DNA of 5,597 nt from contig JAUWLJ010000163.1 in NCBI GenBank assembly GCA_030613705.1, positions 1-5,597 on the forward strand. Direction: 5' to 3'. The notes below the pieces were generated by a model, which saw nothing but the letters and a program-made list of their open reading frames with translations, was not told the origin of the DNA and searched no databases. Source of the DNA: Chloroflexota bacterium. Its GTDB lineage: Bacteria > Chloroflexota > Anaerolineae > Anaerolineales > UBA4823. Each line of letters begins with the position of its first letter. Position 1 is the first letter of the stretch. This document shows, piece by piece, positions 5,482 through 5,597 of the stretch. The position numbers and the translations under genes were made by a program.

Positions 5482-5597
5482 TTAAGGTACGTAGATTTCG
5501 TTGGCTTCCAAGAAATAATCTAAATTGGATTCATCTATGTAGTTGACTGCCGTGAACACCTGGCTTGGACCCGGATTGACACTTGCGGCAGTGTTAT
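5482..5597 (-). CDS. C-terminal end of a sugar ABC transporter substrate-binding protein (A), 5' part outside the window
   Basis: A minus-strand frame open from the right edge encodes 37 residues and ends at TAA (5484-5482). The tail contains TAVNYIDESNLDYFLEAN and ends in EIYVP. It resembles the last strand and helix of type I sugar-binding proteins; binding protein B ends similarly, with TPTVIVDATNVNDYL (344-358 of that protein) and then LYPEP. Position supports this: it lies directly upstream of ATPase A, where a binding-protein gene is common, and repeats the binding protein-hairpin-ATPase order of system B. The call rests on a short tail plus context, so the family is likely but the ligand and exact class are unknown. 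No Cys is visible in this tail, unlike the two near the end of protein B. Confidence 0.7.
   Translation of the reverse strand, partial: NTAASVNPGPSQVFTAVNYIDESNLDYFLEANEIYVP

Overview
The window holds parts of two tandem sugar-type ABC importer cassettes, all read leftward (minus strand). They belong to the CUT2 group (ribose/galactose/arabinose-like), whose parts are a type I substrate-binding protein, an ATPase with two fused nucleotide-binding domains, and a BPD_transp_2 permease. No plus-strand gene, RNA gene, mobile element or CRISPR array is supported. The one complete binding protein is a lipoprotein, with a lipobox and an acidic Pro/Thr/Glu-rich tether. With moderate base composition, this suggests a monoderm-type bacterium. 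The tether style fits Chloroflexota (Anaerolineae) best, but this is an inference from style and not a marker-based assignment.

Reading along transcription, from right to left: the last 37 codons of a first binding protein (A; 5482-5597), an intercistronic hairpin (5433-5468), ATPase A (3900-5420), and permease A (2878-3891), which starts 8 bases after the ATPase stop. A 188-base spacer (2690-2877) follows, with a weak terminator-like hairpin and a perfect but geneless Shine-Dalgarno sequence. Then come binding protein B (1556-2689), a second intercistronic hairpin (1488-1523), and ATPase B (1455 down to the left edge, lacking only its last residues). The permease of system B would be expected beyond the left edge.

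Each cassette would work as one importer. The lipid-anchored binding protein captures the ligand outside the membrane, a permease dimer forms the channel, and the two-domain ATPase drives transport. The repeated order (binding protein, hairpin, ATPase, permease) makes the spacer at 2690-2877 the likely border between cassettes. The substrates cannot be read from the sequence. By-eye comparison with E. coli RbsB suggests that protein B does not keep the standard ribose contacts.

The most interesting non-coding signal is the pair of hairpins after the two binding-protein genes. Each has a 15-bp stem and a 6-nt loop, their sequences are unrelated, and neither has a U-tract. One depends on three G-U pairs that form only in the minus-strand transcript. 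They look like mRNA-stabilising or expression-stepping elements. Nothing else points to a wholly new system; these are otherwise ordinary carbohydrate-uptake operons.
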